In this document: positions 59,808 to 64,000 of the stretch, piece by piece | Layout of the letters: each line of letters begins with the position of its first letter | Numbering within the stretch: the first letter of the stretch is position 1 | Assembly (NCBI RefSeq): GCF_009687865.1 | Contig: NZ_BLAE01000033.1 | Span: 1 to 64,000, forward strand | DNA from: Acrocarpospora macrocephala | GTDB lineage: Bacteria > Actinomycetota > Actinomycetes > Streptosporangiales > Streptosporangiaceae | Reading direction: 5' to 3' | Length of the DNA stretch: 64,000 nt | Notes under the pieces: model-generated | Told to the model about the DNA's origin: nothing | The model's database searches: none | Seen by the model: only the letters and a program-made list of their open reading frames with translations | Program-made: the position numbers and the translations under genes

Positions 59808-60602
59808 ATGGACGAGCTCACGCGCGTTCCCGACGGCATCAACTCCAAGGTGCCGAGCTCGGCCAGGGTCTACGACTACCTCCTCGGAGGTAAGGACAAC
59901 TACGCCGTGGACCGCGCCATCGCGGAACGGCTGCTGTCGGTCGCCCCGGACACCCGGGCGGTCGTGCGGGCGAACCGGGCCTTCCTCACCCGGGCCGTCA
60001 AATTCCTCGCCGAGCAGGGCGTCACCCAGTTCATCGACCTCGGCACCGGGATCCCCACCTCCCCGAGCGTGCACGAGGTCGCCAGGGAGATCCACCCCGA
60101 GGCCACCGTCGTGTACGTGGACAACGACCCCCTGGTCAAGGTGCACAACGACGCCCTGCTCGCCACCGACGACGGCGTGATCACCCTGGAGGCCGACATC
60201 CGCCGGCCCGAGGACATCATCGGGCACCCGGACGTGAAGGCGCTCATCGACTTCGACCGGCCGGTGGGGGTGCTTATGGTCACCGTCCTGCACTTCGTCT
60301 CCGACGAGGAGGGGGCGTACCGGATCGTCACCGCGTTCCGCGACAAGGTGGCCTCCGGCAGCTACGTGGTCATCTCGCACAGCAGCTCGGAGAGCGAGCC
60401 GGAGGTGCTCACGCAGCTCAAGGCGTCCACGGCCGGCAGCCCCGCGCAGTCCACCTTCCGCTCCCACGAGGAGATGCTCGACTTCTTCGAGGGCATGGAG
60501 ATCGAGGAGCCCGGCCTCGTCCCCGTCCAGCGCTGGCGCCCGGCCATGGACTCCATCCGCAGCCGCCTCATCGTGGAAGGCGCCGTGGCCAGAAAGCCTT
60601 AG
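59808..60602 (+). CDS. DUF574-type SAM-dependent methyltransferase
   Basis: A 264-residue protein of the actinomycete-specific S-adenosyl methyltransferase family (DUF574). Family hallmarks: PSSARVYDYLLGGKDNYAVDR, RANRAFLTRAVKFLAEQGV, FIDLGTGIPTSPSVHEVA (SAM site) and VVYVDNDPLVKVHNDALL. ATG 59808 follows GAGGAG. Members are abundant in Streptomyces-like genomes and mostly uncharacterised; the methyl acceptor is unknown. It is convergent with, and overlaps by 4 bp, the leftward membrane-protein gene. Confidence 0.9.
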   Translation: MDELTRVPDGINSKVPSSARVYDYLLGGKDNYAVDRAIAERLLSVAPDTRAVVRANRAFLTRAVKFLAEQGVTQFIDLGTGIPTSPSVHEVAREIHPEATVVYVDNDPLVKVHNDALLATDDGVITLEADIRRPEDIIGHPDVKALIDFDRPVGVLMVTVLHFVSDEEGAYRIVTAFRDKVASGSYVVISHSSSESEPEVLTQLKASTAGSPAQSTFRSHEEMLDFFEGMEIEEPGLVPVQRWRPAMDSIRSRLIVEGAVARKP

Positions 60603-61816
60603 TCTGCAACGCGCACATTAATATTTATCTGATTCACCTCGGCACCCGATTTCTGGAGTCCTTTCAGGGCACCCTTGTCTTTTTCCACAACATTCCACGC
60701 ACGCGTGCACATCTTGTTGACGGTGCCCGACACACCGATCGTGAAAAGATGGGTTCCGCCGGGGCGGATGTGAGCGGACATGGCCTGAGGAAGCCGCCAT
60801 GCGCATTCGTCACCGCCCTGGGTCCCCTCCACGAGTTCGACGTCAAGCCATTTGGCCGCATCCGCGTTGATGACCAGCCACGTGCTTGTGGCGATCCTGC
60901 CGGGTTTCACGCTTTTGGGATTCGAAGTCTCGACAAAGGCGCGGAAACTCTCCGGCGCTGAGCTTTCTGGTTGTGGCTTGGGCGTGGGGCTGGGTTCGGG
61001 CTCCGACGCCTGGAGGGTATAGGGGACGGCGGCGCCCACCACGAGGGAGACGCCGACGATGAGGAAGGTGCGTCGCAGGTCGTTGAAGTGGCGGGCCGCG
61101 CCGGCCACGCTCTTCTGCAGGACATCGGTGAAGGAGGCGTCCGAGGACGCCTTCGGAACTTGCGTTCTTTCGATGGCGTCCGACAGGCAGCGCCACACCT
61201 TCAGGTGAAAGATCTGCGTGCTGTCGAGCAGTGTCGTCCGGAGCACGATGATGCGATCGCGCATCCGGGCGATCGCGTTCTCCGCATGCGATCCGATCAG
61301 ATCGTCGGCGACCTTCCGGCGGAACTCCATCTGGTCGGGATCGAGCCGCTGCGCGTCCGCGGTCACCGTCCCACCGGTCAGCCGCTTGGCCGCGTCCCTG
61401 ACGTACGCCTCCCAGGCGGCGGAATCGACGGTGAAACCACCGGCGCTGATCGGCGGATAGGCGACCGGAAGATCGGCTTCAAGCGTCCCCCGCAGCGCAC
61501 GCGCGGCCACGGCCACCAACGCCGTCAGATCGTCAGGGCCGCCCACCCCGAGCAGCATCGCCCGGATCTGCCGGCCGGCGAACTCGGTGGGATTGCCCGG
61601 CGGGATCAACCCGGTCACCACCAGGATGTTCCGCCCGCCCTTGTTCATCAGGAGCAGGCCCGGCTTCTCGTCGTTGACCAGCCGCTGCAACCGGATGCCG
61701 TCGAAGCCCTCCTCGAAGATGTCCGCGGGCGAGAGCCGCGCGTCCCCCATCGGCTTCCAGTCGTAGTCGTCGGTGGCCCGCCTGCCCCGCGACTTCACGA
61801 ACCAGGACAGGCTCAT
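60599..61816 (-). CDS. Single-pass membrane-anchored protein in GTPase operon
   Basis: A 405-residue protein of unknown family. A soluble cytoplasmic N-terminal part (residues 1-245) is followed by one transmembrane helix (about 249-268; RRTFLIVGVSLVVGAAVPYT), a Pro/Ser/Glu-rich linker (EPEPSPTPKPQPESSAPES) and an exported or luminal C-terminal beta-rich domain (SVKPGRIATSTWLVINADAA; GGTHLFTIGVSGTVNKMCTR). It overlaps the upstream GTPase gene by ATGA and so is coupled to it. It could anchor the GTPase complex to the membrane. No catalytic motif was seen. Confidence 0.75.
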   Translation of the reverse strand: MSLSWFVKSRGRRATDDYDWKPMGDARLSPADIFEEGFDGIRLQRLVNDEKPGLLLMNKGGRNILVVTGLIPPGNPTEFAGRQIRAMLLGVGGPDDLTALVAVAARALRGTLEADLPVAYPPISAGGFTVDSAAWEAYVRDAAKRLTGGTVTADAQRLDPDQMEFRRKVADDLIGSHAENAIARMRDRIIVLRTTLLDSTQIFHLKVWRCLSDAIERTQVPKASSDASFTDVLQKSVAGAARHFNDLRRTFLIVGVSLVVGAAVPYTLQASEPEPSPTPKPQPESSAPESFRAFVETSNPKSVKPGRIATSTWLVINADAAKWLDVELVEGTQGGDECAWRLPQAMSAHIRPGGTHLFTIGVSGTVNKMCTRAWNVVEKDKGALKGLQKSGAEVNQININVRVAD

Positions 61817-62811
61817 GACGCCCGCTCACTGATGAGCAGCGGGTGATCCTGCACGATGGCGAAGCCGCCCGAGGTCCTGCAGTCCTTGGCCACCTCGTAG
61901 ACCGCGTTCGCCAGGGCGAGGTCGGTGCCGATGATGCTCTCCCACAACGTCTTGACCAGGCCCCGGTCGTTGGTCCTGTACTTGTTGATGATGAAACGCA
62001 ACGCGTAGCGCAGCAGCTGGTCGGTGTCCATGGGGGCGTACTTCAGACCGGCCTTCTTGAGCCGGAAGTGGAAGATCGGATGGCCGGTCTGCTCCTCCTC
62101 CAGCCGGGTGAAGATGACCGAGCCGACCGTCTGGACCGGCGTCAGCACGCAGGCCGTGCGGGCCCGCACGGCCCCGCCCCCGAGCTGGCTGAGCAACGGC
62201 CGGTACGCGCGATGCACCCGATCGGCCAGCTCGTTCGCCCCATCAGAAGTGGCCATCCACTTCTCGCACTTCAAGGGCGCCAGCAGGATCAGCCGCGGCG
62301 TGTCGATCGACACCATGCGCATGATCGTGTCGATGACGATGCCGGGAGCGTTCACGAAATTGTGGTACCTGCCGTCGCGCTCCATGAGCGCGGGGGTGTC
62401 GATCGCCACGACCACGACGTCAGCCCGGTTCATCGCCCGGTCGAACATGTTGCTGCCGTCGATCTCCGGGCTGATCAGGTATTTCCCCGGGTAATCGGTG
62501 AAACGCAGGTCGAATAACGGGGGGCGGCCCTTCCTGCCGACCTGGAAGAGATACTCGCGCACCTCACCGGTGCCGGCCAGGCCGTCCTTGGCGCGCACGG
62601 TGTCGGTGACCCGGTGCAGGTCGTTGATGTACCCCTGCAGCGTGACCGAGGTGGCGCGCTCGGCCACCAGCGCGAGGTCGGCCGTGCCGATGACGTTGCC
62701 GAACTGCTCGTACATGGAGGCCAGCAACGTGGTCTTGCCGACGCCCACCGCGCCCAGCATGGTCACATCGATGATGGCCGCCTCACCGCGCGCGCCAAGG
62801 ACCTGCTTCAC
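61813..62811 (-). CDS. GTPase-like P-loop protein (double-GTPase-2-like)
   Basis: A 332-residue P-loop NTPase. Walker A is GAVGVGKT at residues 20-27 (VTMLGAVGVGKTTLLASMYEQF), switch II/Walker B is LRFTDYPGKYL and the base-specificity region reads LILLAPLKCEKWM, the PxKCE pattern that I associate with double-GTPase-2 proteins of bacterial conflict-type operons. GTG 62811 is chosen: it has a strong GAAGGGGAG site and gives a start just before the P-loop; the longer frame is out of the family. It overlaps the membrane-protein gene downstream and follows the large partial gene by 14 nt. Confidence 0.78.
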   Translation of the reverse strand: MKQVLGARGEAAIIDVTMLGAVGVGKTTLLASMYEQFGNVIGTADLALVAERATSVTLQGYINDLHRVTDTVRAKDGLAGTGEVREYLFQVGRKGRPPLFDLRFTDYPGKYLISPEIDGSNMFDRAMNRADVVVVAIDTPALMERDGRYHNFVNAPGIVIDTIMRMVSIDTPRLILLAPLKCEKWMATSDGANELADRVHRAYRPLLSQLGGGAVRARTACVLTPVQTVGSVIFTRLEEEQTGHPIFHFRLKKAGLKYAPMDTDQLLRYALRFIINKYRTNDRGLVKTLWESIIGTDLALANAVYEVAKDCRTSGGFAIVQDHPLLISERAS

Positions 62812-62825
62812 CGCGTCTCCCCTTC

Positions 62826-64000
62826 TCACAGCATCGCCTTCAATCGCTCGATTGCCTCGTTCCACAGCTGCAGGCGAACGGTGTCCGCGGCGAGCGCGTC
62901 GAACTCGTCCGACCAGATCTCGGAGCGATAGCGCCGGTAGATGCGCTCCCACTCGCGGGACACTCCGCGGGAGCGCAGCACGCGGTCGCAGAACTCCTCG
63001 ACGATGGCGAACACCGCGCCGTTGGGTTCGGAGACCAGGCCGGACAGCGCGTTCTCGCACTGGTAGACCGCCTCGTCGTAGGCGACCTGGAGGCTTTCCC
63101 TGATGCTCTGCGGGGTCTGCGCGCCCCTGGGCGTGTAGGTGCCCTCGTGGTCGGCGCTCATCCCGTCCAGGCAGGGGCGGATACGGTGCTGGAAGAAGCC
63201 GCGGTAGGAGAGGCCGAAGTCGGCGACGACGTCCAGGGCGTACCGGATCTCGCTGCTGCCGTCGGAGCGGACCAGGCCGATCAGCCCGGACATGTCCCGC
63301 AGGAATTCGCGGCCTTCCTTCTCGCTCAGGTGGCGGAACTCGCCGTCCTCGCGCAGCACGGTGGCCAGTTGCTCCCACATGTGCCCGACGGTCATGTTGA
63401 GCGCGTCTTCCAGTTCCAGGAACTGCCGGGACAGATACGCGCGGGTCTCCTCCATCAGGTCGCTGAAGGCGCCCGCGAACGCGCCGCCCCGGTTCCGCCG
63501 CCTGGTGATCTCGTCGACCGTCGGTATTCCGTCGCCCTCCTTGACCCTTTTGATCACGGCGGCGACGGCTTTCGCCAACGCGGAGTCGGGGGCGTCCCGG
63601 TCGGCCCTGAACTTGTCGACCAGCCGCACGATGGCGCCGGTCAGGTTGTCGTAGGTCTGGTCGAACAGGTCGTCGAACTTGTTCTCGGACACGTCCCCCA
63701 GGTGCGCGAACTGCGGCACGACCGGGGACTGGCCAGCCAGCAGCCGTACCTCCTGGTCGATCTCGGCGACCCGCCGCACCCGCTCGGTGATGATCGCCTC
63801 ATCGAGCGACTCGAGGTTGTCGACCAGGTAGTCGACGATCGGGTCGAACGCCGCGATCACCTCGTCGGTCTTCGAGCAGTCCGCGATGTACGACCCCGCG
63901 ACCCGGATCACCGACTTTCCAAGCCCGGCCTGGAACGCCTGCGCGCTGGCGAGATTGTCCTGGTCGACGCTCTCCCGGTGGTTGAGGATCATGAACGCGC
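62826..64000 (-). CDS. Partial large protein, probably GTPase-associated (dynamin/SrfC-like)
   Basis: The 3' portion (at least 391 codons) of a leftward gene whose start is outside the window. The visible part begins with a strand FMILNHRES and VIRVAGSYIADCSKTDEVI, which look like the G4/G5 end of a GTPase domain, followed by a long helical region (VSENKFDDLFDQTYDNLTGA; ETRAYLSRQFLELEDALNMT; YQCENALSGLV; WERIYRRYRSEIWSDEFDAL). This suggests a dynamin-like or virulence-factor-SrfC-like GTPase with a helical tail. It is first in the visible three-gene operon. The family assignment is tentative because the N-terminal half is missing. Confidence 0.6.
   Translation of the reverse strand, partial: AFMILNHRESVDQDNLASAQAFQAGLGKSVIRVAGSYIADCSKTDEVIAAFDPIVDYLVDNLESLDEAIITERVRRVAEIDQEVRLLAGQSPVVPQFAHLGDVSENKFDDLFDQTYDNLTGAIVRLVDKFRADRDAPDSALAKAVAAVIKRVKEGDGIPTVDEITRRRNRGGAFAGAFSDLMEETRAYLSRQFLELEDALNMTVGHMWEQLATVLREDGEFRHLSEKEGREFLRDMSGLIGLVRSDGSSEIRYALDVVADFGLSYRGFFQHRIRPCLDGMSADHEGTYTPRGAQTPQSIRESLQVAYDEAVYQCENALSGLVSEPNGAVFAIVEEFCDRVLRSRGVSREWERIYRRYRSEIWSDEFDALAADTVRLQLWNEAIERLKAML

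Overview
The window comes from a very G+C-rich actinomycete. Codon third positions are almost always G or C, GTG starts and 4-bp ATGA/GTGA overlaps are common, and there is a split lnt/ppm pair, a HelD/HelR-type RNA polymerase helicase, a DUF574 SAM methyltransferase and several CBM2- and CBM13-linked secreted enzymes. A plant-polymer-degrading soil genus such as Nonomuraea, Streptosporangium or a relative fits, but the genus is an inference. No rRNA, tRNA, insertion sequence, prophage or CRISPR array was seen.

Layout. 1-6 kb: lipoprotein acylation and polyprenol-phosphate-mannose synthesis (lnt, ppm) and a helR-like gene. 6-18.4 kb: carbohydrate use. Two secreted esterases (CE1-like and CE3-like) carry FN3-FN3-CBM2 tails, and there is a GH43-CBM13 enzyme, a LacI regulator, and a ROK regulator/GH4/sugar-kinase operon behind a 21-bp palindromic operator. 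18.4-25.9 kb: two MFS exporters, an HxlR regulator with its operator, unknown secreted proteins and a short MetE-like protein.

25.9-36.6 kb is the most unusual part. Two operons encode cytoplasmic proteases (one subtilase, two trypsin-like), two alpha/beta hydrolases and two P-loop NTPases. One trypsin-NTPase carries what looks like an EAD1 adaptor domain at its N-terminus, and the large STAND NTPase carries a similar domain at its C-terminus, the arrangement expected of an NTPase sensor recruiting a protease effector. Both operons start with the same promoter plan: a 16-bp palindrome CTAGGG-N4-CCCTAG exactly 34 bp upstream of a TAAC(G/C)T -10 element. I read this as one co-regulated, conflict-type (defence or cell-suicide) system.

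36.7-59.6 kb is a catabolic region: HPPD, then a long, tightly packed operon with a two-component flavin monooxygenase, a LigB-type ring-cleavage dioxygenase, a GalB-like PIG-L hydratase, a GalC-like RraA aldolase, HyuA/HyuB, a Dpp/Opp-type ABC importer, a ThDP enzyme, an amidohydrolase-like protein and two SDRs. A convergent LysR regulator and a divergent operon with a LigJ-like 4-oxalomesaconate hydratase, an M24 enzyme and a RidA protein follow. The set fits ring opening of a gallate-like aromatic to pyruvate and oxaloacetate. A 27-bp composite LysR operator with fixed spacing to -35 occurs three times, twice before the monooxygenase and once before the LigJ-like gene, and ties both ends of the cluster into one regulon.

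59.8-64 kb: a DUF574 methyltransferase, then a leftward operon with a membrane-anchored protein, a small GTPase-like protein and the 3' part of a larger protein that runs off the window.
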